Shown here: piece after piece, positions 33,047 through 40,353 of the stretch | Position numbering within the stretch: the first letter of the stretch is position 1 | Layout: every line of letters begins with the position of its first letter | Assembly (NCBI GenBank): GCA_035560795.1 | Contig: DATMYV010000006.1 | Coordinates: forward strand, 1-40,353 | Length of the DNA stretch: 40,353 nucleotides | Source of the DNA: Longilinea sp035560795 | GTDB lineage: Bacteria > Chloroflexota > Anaerolineae > Anaerolineales > Anaerolineaceae | Reading direction: 5' to 3' | Notes under the pieces: generated by a model | The model's database searches: none | The model's input: only the letters and a program-made list of their open reading frames with translations | Told to the model about the DNA's origin: nothing | Translations under genes and position numbers: made by a program

Positions 33047-33277
33047 ATGCCGATTTATGAATATATTTGCCAGGATTGCGGTAAGAAATTCGATGCAATC
33101 CGCTCGATGAAAGATTCTGACGCACCGATCTCCTGTAAGAATTGCCACGGAGCAAATACGCGTCGAGCCTTATCCGTGTTTTATGCTTCCAGCGAAGGCC
33201 GCTCTGTCACTCATAACGACGGCGGTTGCGGAAGTTGCAGCGGCGGAACCTGCAGCAGCTGCGGCCACCAGAATTAA
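33047..33277 (+). CDS. FmdB-family zinc ribbon protein
   Basis: A 76-residue protein beginning MPIYEYICQDCGKKFDA, the FmdB zinc-ribbon signature, with a second CxxC pair (CKNC). The tail is Gly/Ser/Cys-rich (GGCGSCSGGTCSSCG). AGGAG lies six bases before the ATG at 33047; an in-frame TTG at 33023 is upstream of this SD and rejected. FmdB proteins are proposed regulators; no experimental role is known. The next gene starts four bases after its stop. Confidence 0.9.
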   Translation: MPIYEYICQDCGKKFDAIRSMKDSDAPISCKNCHGANTRRALSVFYASSEGRSVTHNDGGCGSCSGGTCSSCGHQN

Positions 33278-33281
33278 TCCT

Positions 33282-34160
33282 ATGAACAAGAATTTTGACG
33301 GTAAACTGGTTTTCATTACAGGCGGATCAAGCGGAATTGGTCTCGCACTGGCAAAACAATTTGCCTCGCGGGGTGCGAATGTTTGGATTGCGGCGCGGCG
33401 CACCGATCTGCTCGATCAAGCCAAATTGGAAATCGAATCATTTAGAAAGAACCCCGGTCAAATAATCGGCGTGGTGCAACTCGATGTGGCTGACCGCCAA
33501 CAAATCGCAAATATGGCAAAGGAATTTATTGGCCAAAACGGTGCGCCAGATTTTTTGGTAAATAGTGCAGGCGTCGTTCACCCGGGTGAGTTTTTACGCC
33601 TCGATCCTGAGCGTTTTGATTGGATGATGAACATCAATTATTTTGGAACCGTTTTTACCACCCGCGCATTCCTGCCTGCAATGGCAGCGCGGGGCAGCGG
33701 CCACATAACCAATATATCATCGGGTGCAGGCTACCTTGGAGTCTACGGTTATACCGCCTATTGCGGCTCGAAATTTGCCGTTCGAGGTTTTTCCGACGCA
33801 CTGCGCAGCGAAATAAAGAATTGCGGCATCGGCGTCACGATCGTTTTTCCGCCGGACACCAATACCGCTCAATTGGCCTACGAGGAACCTTTCAAACCAG
33901 CCATTACCCGGGAATTAACCCAAACAAGCGGCCTAATGCAACCCGACCACCTGGCGCAAATAGTCCTCTCGGGCATTGAGCGTGGAAAATACGTAATTAC
34001 GCCGGGTTTCATGAATTCTCTCTATTATTTTGCGGTCAATTTAGCGGGCAACGGCGTTTATCCGATCATGGACTGGATGGTCCGGGATGCCCGGAAAAAG
34101 GTCGGGGCTACCAATGACAAAGCTTGTGAGTGCGACCTGGACGATCCAAACCAGGTTTGA
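33282..34160 (+). CDS. SDR, 3-ketosphinganine reductase (KDSR)-like
   Basis: A 292-residue SDR. It has cofactor motif TGGSSGIG (13-20), NSAG, and an intact centre with Ser146/147, Tyr160 and Lys164 (YTAYCGSKFAVRGFSDALRSE). The segment FPPDTNT and the hydrophobic C-terminal stretch (SLYYFAVNLAGNGVYPIMDWMVR) resemble 3-ketodihydrosphingosine reductases, which act at membranes. It starts four bases after fmdB; a longer in-frame start at 33183 would lie inside fmdB and is rejected. The last 120 bp overlap ctaA on the other strand. No sphingolipid synthase gene is in the window, so the substrate is only suggested. Confidence 0.87.
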   Translation: MNKNFDGKLVFITGGSSGIGLALAKQFASRGANVWIAARRTDLLDQAKLEIESFRKNPGQIIGVVQLDVADRQQIANMAKEFIGQNGAPDFLVNSAGVVHPGEFLRLDPERFDWMMNINYFGTVFTTRAFLPAMAARGSGHITNISSGAGYLGVYGYTAYCGSKFAVRGFSDALRSEIKNCGIGVTIVFPPDTNTAQLAYEEPFKPAITRELTQTSGLMQPDHLAQIVLSGIERGKYVITPGFMNSLYYFAVNLAGNGVYPIMDWMVRDARKKVGATNDKACECDLDDPNQV

Positions 34161-35009
34161 AAACAACAAGTGAACCAATTGCAGCCATACCGGCGCCAAT
34201 AGGATCACGTTCAGTCCCCCCAGGCAAAATTGCAGCACAAACAACGCGACTGCCAGCCAGGCTGTCTTAGTGGCAGATCGATTTGATTGATCTTTTGTAT
34301 AAGGCAGAGCTGCAATATAAACCAGCACTCCAGCCAACACCGCAATTACCGGGTGGAAAACCCGCAGGCGTAATAAAAAGTGGGCTGCGCCGGAAAACTC
34401 AGCCTGCATTCCTTGCAACACTGAGGTTGCCGGGAAGAGCGTATCGCCCAGAGCTGTGATCGCCCCGCTCGCGCCCAGGATTAAGATTCCAACCAGACTA
34501 AAGACCAACAGCCAGGCTTTTCGGCTTTGAATCTTAATACCCGTTGGCGCCCCACCAGCTGACCATAACCAGGTCAAAGTGAGACTGGCGAGCAGCAGGA
34601 ATGTATTTGCCAGATGAACCATCATCATGATGGCGCGTCCGACTGAGTTATTCTCAGCTGTCCAGCCAAAAAGCACCAATCCAGCACCCAAAGCCGCCTC
34701 CAACAACACGAACAGGAGTGCAGCCGCCGCGGATTTACGGACCATGGATTTCTTATCAAAAATCCGCCAGGTAAGGATAACCAAAATAGCAACAAGCACT
34801 AAAGTTAGACCCGAACTGGCCCGGTGAATGAATTCAATAATGGTTTCTATCTGTGGCGCACGAGGAATCACCTGGCCATTGCAGGTCGGCCAATGGGAAC
34901 CGCAGCCGGCTCCCGAGCCAGTAGCGCGTACAAAGGCTCCCCAAACTATCACTGCGACGTTATAAAATAGCACAAAACCCGAATAAACCGCAAAACGGTG
35001 GTTCTTCAT
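34041..35009 (-). CDS. ctaA: heme A synthase (COX15/CtaA)
   Basis: A 322-residue membrane protein with eight predicted helices. The four heme-ligand histidines of CtaA are present: His62 (EFIHRASSG), His132 (MVHLANTF), His219 (RVFHPVIAV) and His280 (QLVHLLFSN). So is the Cys36/Cys43 pair (GCGSHWPTC), at almost the positions of Bacillus CtaA. It oxidises heme O to heme A for aa3-type cytochrome oxidase. TAGGAG precedes the ATG, and a good promoter lies upstream. Its last helix is encoded opposite the tail of the KDSR-like gene. Confidence 0.93.
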   Translation of the reverse strand: MKNHRFAVYSGFVLFYNVAVIVWGAFVRATGSGAGCGSHWPTCNGQVIPRAPQIETIIEFIHRASSGLTLVLVAILVILTWRIFDKKSMVRKSAAAALLFVLLEAALGAGLVLFGWTAENNSVGRAIMMMVHLANTFLLLASLTLTWLWSAGGAPTGIKIQSRKAWLLVFSLVGILILGASGAITALGDTLFPATSVLQGMQAEFSGAAHFLLRLRVFHPVIAVLAGVLVYIAALPYTKDQSNRSATKTAWLAVALFVLQFCLGGLNVILLAPVWLQLVHLLFSNLVWIVQVALTSFVIGSPDLFPGIPDHPVHDRINAVAR

Positions 35010-35038
35010 CGATATTTTTTCTCCTAATGGGTATAAAA

Positions 35039-35067
35039 ATTCTACACGATCGTACCTTCAACGTCAA
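35039..35067 (-). promoter_or_regulatory. ctaA promoter
   Basis: On the minus strand: TTGACG (35067-35062), a 17-base gap, TAGAAT (35044-35039). RNA would start near 35032, ahead of TAGGAG and the ATG at 35009. Confidence 0.7.
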
Positions 35068-35147
35068 TTTTACAGGTCGCCTGGTAATGGTAATTACAAT
35101 CTTCCCGGCGAGTCCATATGAAAATCCCTGGCCGTTCAAATTGGTTA

Positions 35148-35156
35148 TGTTATACT
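35148..35156 (+). promoter_or_regulatory. extended -10 promoter of argF
   Basis: TG-T-TATACT, an extended -10, with RNA expected to start near 35163 and a leader of about 43 bases containing a purine-rich SD region before the ATG at 35206. Confidence 0.55.
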
Positions 35157-35205
35157 ACTCGCGAAGCAAACCACTGGCCTTGTAGAAGAGAGGAGAGTTC
35201 GAAGA

Positions 35206-36126
35206 ATGAAAGATTTTCTGGCTGTATCCGATTATTCTCCCGTTGAACTTCAGGAGATGCTCGATCTGGCTGTCGATTTAAAGAAGGAATTAAGATCAGG
35301 CGGGAACAAACCAGTCCTCAAGGGAAAAGTCCTGGGTATGATCTTCCAAAAGCCCAGCCTGCGTACCCGTGTCAGTTTTGACATGGGCATGCGTCAATTA
35401 GGCGGCGATGCCCTGTATCTTTCCCCGGCTGAAATCGGGCTTGGGCAGCGCGAATCCATCGCAGATGTTGCCCGCGTCCTCTCCGGGTATGTCGATGGTT
35501 TGATGGCACGTGTTTTTTCTCATGACCACGTTCTTCAACTTGCGCAATGGTCCAGCATCCCCGTTATCAATGGATTGAGCGATTACAACCATCCCTGCCA
35601 GGCTATGGCGGATGCACTGACCATTCTCGAGGAATTCGGTTCACTCAAAGGTTTGAATGTTACCTATATTGGCGACGGAAACAATGTGGCCGTTTCACTG
35701 ATGCATATCTGTGCAAAATTAGGCTCCAACTTTACCATCGCCAATCCAGAAGATTACGACATCCTCTCTGCTGCGGTCGAAATCGCCCGTCAATTTGCCG
35801 CAGAAAGCGGCTCCAAACTATCTTTCCTGCGCGACCCGCACGCCGCGGTGAAGAACGCCCAGGTCATCTATACTGATACCTGGACGAGCATGGGCCAGGA
35901 AGCAGAATCGAAGAAACGGGAAATCGTTTTCCCGCCTTATCAGGTGAACGCGAAGTTGGTTGGTGAAGCGGATCCAAGGGCCATTGTTTTACATTGCCTT
36001 CCAGCCCATCGCGGTCAGGAAATTACGGATGAAGTCGCTGATGGGCCTCATTCACGCCTCTTCCCGCAGGCACATAACCGCATGCATGCCCAAAAAGCAA
36101 TTCTCGTAAAACTGCTCGTAAAATAA
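35206..36126 (+). CDS. argF: ornithine carbamoyltransferase
   Basis: A 306-residue enzyme making citrulline from ornithine and carbamoyl phosphate. The carbamoyl phosphate motif is S-L-R-T-R (51-55; Leu in place of the common Thr). Also present are HPCQ (129-132), the DTWTSMGQE segment and the ornithine-binding HCLPAHRGQEITDEV (from 262). It is cytoplasmic, usually a trimer. rocD follows after 10 bp, so both enzymes using ornithine are made together. Direction in the cell (arginine synthesis or catabolism) cannot be told from sequence. Confidence 0.94.
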   Translation: MKDFLAVSDYSPVELQEMLDLAVDLKKELRSGGNKPVLKGKVLGMIFQKPSLRTRVSFDMGMRQLGGDALYLSPAEIGLGQRESIADVARVLSGYVDGLMARVFSHDHVLQLAQWSSIPVINGLSDYNHPCQAMADALTILEEFGSLKGLNVTYIGDGNNVAVSLMHICAKLGSNFTIANPEDYDILSAAVEIARQFAAESGSKLSFLRDPHAAVKNAQVIYTDTWTSMGQEAESKKREIVFPPYQVNAKLVGEADPRAIVLHCLPAHRGQEITDEVADGPHSRLFPQAHNRMHAQKAILVKLLVK

Positions 36127-36136
36127 TAGAGGAATT

Positions 36137-37339
36137 ATGAACTCCCAGGATTACATCGATTTGGAAGAAAAGTACGGCGCCCATAATTATCACCCGTTGG
36201 ATGTCGTTATCGAGCGCGGCGAAGGCGTCTGGGTCTATGACGTAGATGGCAGGAAATACTTGGATTGTTTAAGCGCATATTCCGCCCTGAACCAGGGTCA
36301 TGTTCATCCAACAATTCTGAATGCCATGATCGAACAAGCCAGGAAGGTCACACTCACATCCCGTGCTTTCCGAAATGACCAGCTTCCATTGTTCTATCAG
36401 GAAATCTCCGAAATGACAGGGTATGAAATGTCATTACCCATGAATAGCGGCGCTGAAGCAGTTGAAACGGCTGTCAAACTGGCGCGAAAATGGGCTTACC
36501 AGGTTAAAGGCATCCCCCGCCATCAGGCTGACATCATCGTTGGCTCCGGCAATTTCCATGGCCGGACCGTTTCCATTGTTTCATTCTCCACGGAACCATC
36601 CTACCGGGACGATTTTGGTCCATTTACGCCTGGTTTCACCGTGGTTCACTATGGCGATGCTGGCGCGGTTGAAAGAGCCATCACCCCGAATACTGCTGCA
36701 GTCATGCTGGAACCCATCCAGGGCGAGGCTGGCGTCGTCGTCCCACCAGAAGGGTACCTGCGAAAAGTAGCCGATGTTTGCAAGAAGAACAATGTATTAT
36801 TTATCGCAGATGAAATTCAGACGGGTCTGGGCCGCACCGGCAAGTTGTTTGCCAGCGAATATGACGGAGTCCGGCCGGACATTACCATTGTCGGAAAGGC
36901 GTTATCGGGCGGTTTCTATCCGGTTTCTGCTGTATTAGCGGATAAAGCCTTGCTTGGGCTTTTCTCGCCCGGCGAACACGGATCAACCTTTGGTGGCAGC
37001 CCGCTTGCTGCTGCCGTGGCGCGTGCTTCGCTGAAAGTCATCCGCGATGAAAAGTTGGTCGAAAATGCTGCAAAAATGGGCGAGTATTTCAAGGAACAAC
37101 TTGAAGAAATTCCCAGCCCACATGTGAAACTCGTCCGGGGAAAAGGATTATTGATCGGCGTCGTGCTAAAACCGGAAGCAGGCGGAGCACGCCGTTTCTG
37201 TGAAGCTTTACAAGGTAAAGGCATTCTCGCCAAAGAAACACACGAGCATGTCATCCGGTTCGCGCCGCCTTTGATCATCCAACAGGAGACCCTGGATTGG
37301 GCTATTCCCATCATCCGCGATGTCTTGTTGATGCCCTAA
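36137..37339 (+). CDS. rocD: ornithine aminotransferase
   Basis: A 400-residue class III aminotransferase. It has MNSGAEAVETAVKLARKW, GNFHGRT, LEPIQGEAGV, the cofactor-binding ADEIQTGLGRTG and the PLP lysine Lys254 (VGKALSGG). It transfers the delta-amino group of ornithine to 2-oxoglutarate, giving glutamate semialdehyde. The N-terminus (YGAHNYHPLDVVIERGEGVWV) is typical of ornithine aminotransferase rather than acetylornithine aminotransferase. It is cotranscribed with argF and ends at a long hairpin. Confidence 0.93.
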   Translation: MNSQDYIDLEEKYGAHNYHPLDVVIERGEGVWVYDVDGRKYLDCLSAYSALNQGHVHPTILNAMIEQARKVTLTSRAFRNDQLPLFYQEISEMTGYEMSLPMNSGAEAVETAVKLARKWAYQVKGIPRHQADIIVGSGNFHGRTVSIVSFSTEPSYRDDFGPFTPGFTVVHYGDAGAVERAITPNTAAVMLEPIQGEAGVVVPPEGYLRKVADVCKKNNVLFIADEIQTGLGRTGKLFASEYDGVRPDITIVGKALSGGFYPVSAVLADKALLGLFSPGEHGSTFGGSPLAAAVARASLKVIRDEKLVENAAKMGEYFKEQLEEIPSPHVKLVRGKGLLIGVVLKPEAGGARRFCEALQGKGILAKETHEHVIRFAPPLIIQQETLDWAIPIIRDVLLMP

Positions 37340-37351
37340 TCGCCTATCTAC

Positions 37352-37397
37352 AAGTCTGCAGTTATTTGGGGGGCCAAAAACTGCAGACTTTATTATT
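37352..37397 (+). terminator. strong terminator after rocD
   Basis: A 12-bp perfect stem, AAGTCTGCAGTT (37352-37363) with AACTGCAGACTT (37379-37390). Above a single bulged A it continues as TTTGG/CCAAA around a GGGG loop, about 17 pairs in all. TATTATT follows. The length is unusual for a plain terminator. Confidence 0.8.
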
Positions 37398-37429
37398 AAA
37401 CGCCGATAATTTACGGAGAGGAAACCTCC

Positions 37430-38740
37430 ATGGACTGGAAAGAAATTTACGATTCAAAAGTCGTAACAGCTGATGAGGCTGTTCGCGCCATTAAATCCGG
37501 CGACCGCGTATTCATGACCGGTAACTGTTCTGTACCTCACCGCGTCCTTAATGCCCTGGTTCAATACGCACCGAACCTTAAGAATGTGGAAATCTGCCAG
37601 GCTTTGACGGTTGCCGGCTCAGAATATGTTGCCCCAGAGATGGAAGGTCATCTGCGGGTCAATACGATGTTTATCAGCACCAATGTCCGTAAAGCCGTAC
37701 AGGAAGGCCGCGCAGATTTTACTCCAGTCCTGCTTTCCGAACTTCCACTGTTGTTTCGGAATAAAGTATTACCGCTCGATGTGGCATTAATTCACACCTC
37801 CTTGCCAGACAAGCATGGTTATTGCTCCTATGGCATCGAATCAGGGCTTACCAAAACTGCGGCTGAGTCTGCCAAAATCATCATTGCTCAGGTAAATAAA
37901 CGCATGCCGCGTATTCTGGGCAACACGATGATCCATGTCAAGGATATCGATTACATCGTTCCCGTGGACGATGTCCTGGCAGAATTACCCATGGAGAACA
38001 GCGAGAGCAACGCCATTGTTGAAAAAATCGCCGGGTTCATCGCAGAGCGAATTCCAGATGGTGCCACCATGCAACTTGGCATCGGCGCCATACCAAATGC
38101 CGTTTTACGGTTCATGAAGGAAAAGAAAGATCTCGGCGTTCATTCAGAACTGTTTTCAGACAGCATTATTGATCTGGTCGAATCTGGCGTAATCAACGGC
38201 GCCCGTAAATCAATTCATAAATACAAAATCATTGCTGGATTTATGATCGGAACGCGTCATCTCTATGATTGGGCGGATGATAATCCGGCCATCGAACTAC
38301 TGAATACCGACTATGTAAATAATCCCTTCACCATTGCTCAAAATGACGGCATGGTAGCCATCAATTCGGCCATTGAAATCGATTTAACCGGCCAGGTTTG
38401 TGCTGACAGCATCGGTCCAAAATTCTTCTCGGGCGTCGGCGGCCAAATGGATTTCATCTACGGCGCATCCTTGTCAAAGGACGGTTTGCCAATCATTGCA
38501 CTGCCCTCAACAGCCTGCCTGCGCGATGGAACAGTCATCAGCCGCATTGCGCCAATGCTGAAAGAGGGAGCCGGCGTCATCACCACCCGCAATCATATTC
38601 ATTGTGTGGCGACGGAATACGGCATGGTTGATTTATATGGAAAAACAATCCGCGAACGGACCCACCTGCTTGTTTCGATCGCCCACCCGGACTTCCGGGA
38701 GGAATTGAAGAAACAGGCTTCTGCACTGCATTTCATTTGA
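37430..38740 (+). CDS. acetyl-CoA hydrolase / 4-hydroxybutyrate CoA-transferase family protein
   Basis: A 436-residue CoA-transferase of the Cat1/AbfT family. The catalytic Glu is Glu240 (GVHSELFSDS). The CoA-binding motifs QLGIGAIPNAV (about 215-225) and GVGGQMDFIYGA are intact. It moves CoA between short acyl groups, for example from butyryl-CoA or 4-hydroxybutyryl-CoA to acetate, a step common in fermentation. GGAG/AGG sequence precedes the ATG. It stands between the rocD terminator and pyk. The exact acyl substrate is not determined. Confidence 0.9.
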   Translation: MDWKEIYDSKVVTADEAVRAIKSGDRVFMTGNCSVPHRVLNALVQYAPNLKNVEICQALTVAGSEYVAPEMEGHLRVNTMFISTNVRKAVQEGRADFTPVLLSELPLLFRNKVLPLDVALIHTSLPDKHGYCSYGIESGLTKTAAESAKIIIAQVNKRMPRILGNTMIHVKDIDYIVPVDDVLAELPMENSESNAIVEKIAGFIAERIPDGATMQLGIGAIPNAVLRFMKEKKDLGVHSELFSDSIIDLVESGVINGARKSIHKYKIIAGFMIGTRHLYDWADDNPAIELLNTDYVNNPFTIAQNDGMVAINSAIEIDLTGQVCADSIGPKFFSGVGGQMDFIYGASLSKDGLPIIALPSTACLRDGTVISRIAPMLKEGAGVITTRNHIHCVATEYGMVDLYGKTIRERTHLLVSIAHPDFREELKKQASALHFI

Positions 38741-38768
38741 GTGTAGAATGATTACACTTAAATAATTT
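38740..38768 (+). terminator. possible weak terminator between CoA-transferase and pyk
   Basis: AGTGTA (38740-38745) and TACACT (about 38753-38758) form a six-bp stem with a 7-base loop, followed by TAAATAATTTTT. It is weak, and some transcription may run on into pyk. Confidence 0.35.
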
Positions 38769-38792
38769 TTCCATCAACCGGGAGGAGTTCCT

Positions 38793-40247
38793 ATGACCCG
38801 TTACGCAAAAATTGTCGCGACGATCGGCCCCAGTTGCGAGGATATCGACACCCTGCGCAAGTTGATTCTTGCGGGTGTGGATGTTGCCCGTCTGAATTTC
38901 TCCCATGGAACGCATGATGAACACGCATTACGGATTGCGCGGATTCGACAGCTATCTGAAGAACTGCACAAACCGGTGACAATCCTGCAGGATTTGCAAG
39001 GCCCCAAATTACGGGTAGGCGAGCTTCCGCTCGAAGGAGTTCCGCTTAAAACAGGACAGGGTGTCGTGCTAACCCCGGTCGAGGAAGATAGCACGCCGCC
39101 ATCGCCGCAGGGAAATGAAATCATCATTCCCATGCACGTGCCCAATCTCGCACACAGTGTAAAACCAGGCAATCACATCTTGCTCGATGATGGTCAGCTT
39201 GAATTCGAGGTGATTAAAGTCGAAGGCGACTCCGTTTATTCCAAGGTGGTCCTTGGCGGTTTATTAAAAAGCCATAAGGGTGTTAACCTTCCGGGAGCTA
39301 ACCTGGGCATACCCGGGTTTACGGAAAAAGACCGTGCTGACCTCGAATTTGGCCTCTCACAAGGGATTGATGCGGTTGCCATCTCTTTTGTGCGTTCGGC
39401 GGCGGATGTCGAAACCGTTCGAGCTGCCATTCGCAGTCTCGCGCCGGACCGTACAGATACGCCAATTATTGCAAAAATGGAATTGCCCGAAGCCATAGAG
39501 AATATGCATGAGATCATCCATTGCGCGGATGGCGTCATGGTGGCACGCGGCGACCTCGGGGTGGAAATGTCGCCCCAATCCGTCCCCATTATCCAGAAAA
39601 AGTTGATTGATACCGCCAACCGGCATGCCAAGATGGTTATTACAGCCACGCAGATGCTTGACTCGATGGTTCACAACCCCCGTCCCACCAGGGCTGAAGC
39701 CTCAGACGTGGCCAATGCCGTTTTGGATGGCACAGATGCCGTTATGCTTTCCGGTGAAACCGCCAGCGGGAGTTATCCAGTAGAAAGCGTTGCGATGATG
39801 GACGCAATCATTTGCGAAGCGGAAAAAAGCTTTCAAGAATGGGGTCATCCATCAGGATTTCCGGAAGAGTTGAATCAGCAGGACGATGCAACATCAATGA
39901 CCAATGCAGCCCGTGCAATTGCCCACGATGCCAATGTGGCTGCCATCACAGTTTTTACCGAATCGGGACGCACGGCCTTGCTGATTTCCAAATCACGTCC
40001 TGGTGTTCCCATTTATGCACTGACGCCGGTTTTGCGCAGTTACTACCGCATGGGACTTTATTGGGGAGTAACACCCTACCTGGTTCCCTTCACGCCTACC
40101 GTTGAAAGCATGCTGGCACGCGTTGAAGAAGTAGTGGTCTCATCCACCAATTTACAGGCAGCGCAACAAGTTGTCATCATCTCGAGTTATCCACTCGGTA
40201 GAAAAAGATCACCCAACCTGGCCTTACTGCATACCTTGGGAGAATAA
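38793..40247 (+). CDS. pyk: pyruvate kinase
   Basis: A 484-residue glycolytic enzyme converting PEP and ADP to pyruvate and ATP. It has KIVATIGPSCED, LNFSHGTHDEH, the B domain (about 70-170), the catalytic AKMELPEA and MVARGDLGVEMS motifs, ITATQMLDSM and GTDAVMLSGETASG. The C-terminal domain (about 350-484, with ITVFTESGRTALLISKSRP) is complete, so allosteric control is possible. GGGAGGAG gives a strong ribosome site. A terminator closes the window. Confidence 0.96.
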   Translation: MTRYAKIVATIGPSCEDIDTLRKLILAGVDVARLNFSHGTHDEHALRIARIRQLSEELHKPVTILQDLQGPKLRVGELPLEGVPLKTGQGVVLTPVEEDSTPPSPQGNEIIIPMHVPNLAHSVKPGNHILLDDGQLEFEVIKVEGDSVYSKVVLGGLLKSHKGVNLPGANLGIPGFTEKDRADLEFGLSQGIDAVAISFVRSAADVETVRAAIRSLAPDRTDTPIIAKMELPEAIENMHEIIHCADGVMVARGDLGVEMSPQSVPIIQKKLIDTANRHAKMVITATQMLDSMVHNPRPTRAEASDVANAVLDGTDAVMLSGETASGSYPVESVAMMDAIICEAEKSFQEWGHPSGFPEELNQQDDATSMTNAARAIAHDANVAAITVFTESGRTALLISKSRPGVPIYALTPVLRSYYRMGLYWGVTPYLVPFTPTVESMLARVEEVVVSSTNLQAAQQVVIISSYPLGRKRSPNLALLHTLGE

Positions 40248-40320
40248 TATTTCCACCGACAAATGATCCAGGTTACATAGGTAACTCAAATTTCTTCTCG
40301 AAAAAGTAAACCGATTCTTT

Positions 40321-40352
40321 AATTGCCCGGATTACTCCGGGCAATTATTTAA
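40321..40352 (+). terminator. terminator after pyk
   Basis: A perfect 11-bp stem, AATTGCCCGGA with TCCGGGCAATT (40321-40346), around TTAC, followed by ATTTAA at the end of the window. Confidence 0.85.
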
Positions 40353-40353
40353 T

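Noticed and set aside
33183..33281. N-terminal extension of the KDSR-like SDR
   Set aside because: It would be read out of frame through the Cys-rich tail of fmdB and is Ala-rich by chance. The SDR fold begins at 33282, four bases after the fmdB stop.
1..40353. tRNA, rRNA, CRISPR arrays, insertion sequences, prophage or attachment sites
   Set aside because: The gaps are short and were read on both strands. No cloverleaf, regularly spaced repeats, transposase or phage genes were seen, and no island boundaries.

Overview
This 40.4 kb window is ordinary chromosome, with no phage, insertion sequence, tRNA, rRNA or CRISPR array visible. It is densely coded on both strands at moderate GC. The gene set points to a member of the Chloroflexota, most likely class Anaerolineae. 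The clues are several Hanks-type Ser/Thr kinases (one with a PQQ-type propeller), a DUF503/SDR/split radical-SAM (TIGR03960 + TIGR03936) series, an rpmB-Asp23-FakA-DegV-recG-coaD block, a MurA with Asp in place of the catalytic Cys, and an SLRTR-type ornithine carbamoyltransferase. The placement is an inference from gene content and protein style; no marker-gene phylogeny was possible.

Layout. 1-4.6 kb: a DUF255 thioredoxin-fold protein (+), a convergent alpha/beta hydrolase (-), murA (+) and trxA (-). 4.97-10.9 kb (-): a six-gene signalling operon read from one good promoter, encoding a Ser/Thr kinase with an eight-repeat PQQ-type propeller, a PP2C phosphatase, a J-domain/VWA fusion, a zinc-ribbon/FHA protein, a 79-residue unknown and an OmpR-type response regulator. 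This is the most distinctive part of the window. 11.0-13.7 kb (+): a DUF362 protein and a type I glutamine synthetase. 13.7-15.7 kb (-): a Ca2+/H+ antiporter, a membrane-anchored SH3b protein and DUF971. 15.8-17.5 kb (+): a second Ser/Thr kinase coupled to rpe. 17.6-24.5 kb: rpmB (-), then Asp23/Gls24, FakA and DegV/FakB, then recG, coaD and a coiled-coil protein (+). 24.6-28.5 kb (-): folC then lon. 28.6-34.2 kb (+): DUF503, an SDR, a B12-type radical SAM enzyme, its DUF2344 partner, a SpoU methyltransferase, an FmdB zinc ribbon and a 3-ketosphinganine-reductase-like SDR. 34.0-35.0 kb (-): ctaA. 35.2-40.3 kb (+): argF, rocD, a 4-hydroxybutyrate/acetyl-CoA-type CoA-transferase and pyk.

How the genes fit together. 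Housekeeping functions dominate: cell wall, translation, DNA repair, folate, CoA, proteolysis and central carbon. Two regulatory themes stand out. First, the 5-11 kb operon holds every piece of a Ser/Thr phosphorylation circuit (writer, eraser, pThr reader, scaffold/chaperone adaptor) beside a DNA-binding response regulator, with no histidine kinase in the window. Second, several promoters sit so close to start codons (recG, DUF503, kinase 2) that leaderless or nearly leaderless mRNAs are likely. Most convergent gene pairs share one symmetric hairpin as a two-way terminator, whereas two convergent pairs overlap in coding sequence (65 and 120 bp).

Start codons were re-chosen from Shine-Dalgarno position for the response regulator, glnA, DUF971, rpmB, lon, fmdB and the KDSR-like SDR. 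Non-ATG starts are used by PP2C (GTG), kinase 1, the radical SAM gene and DUF2344 (all TTG).
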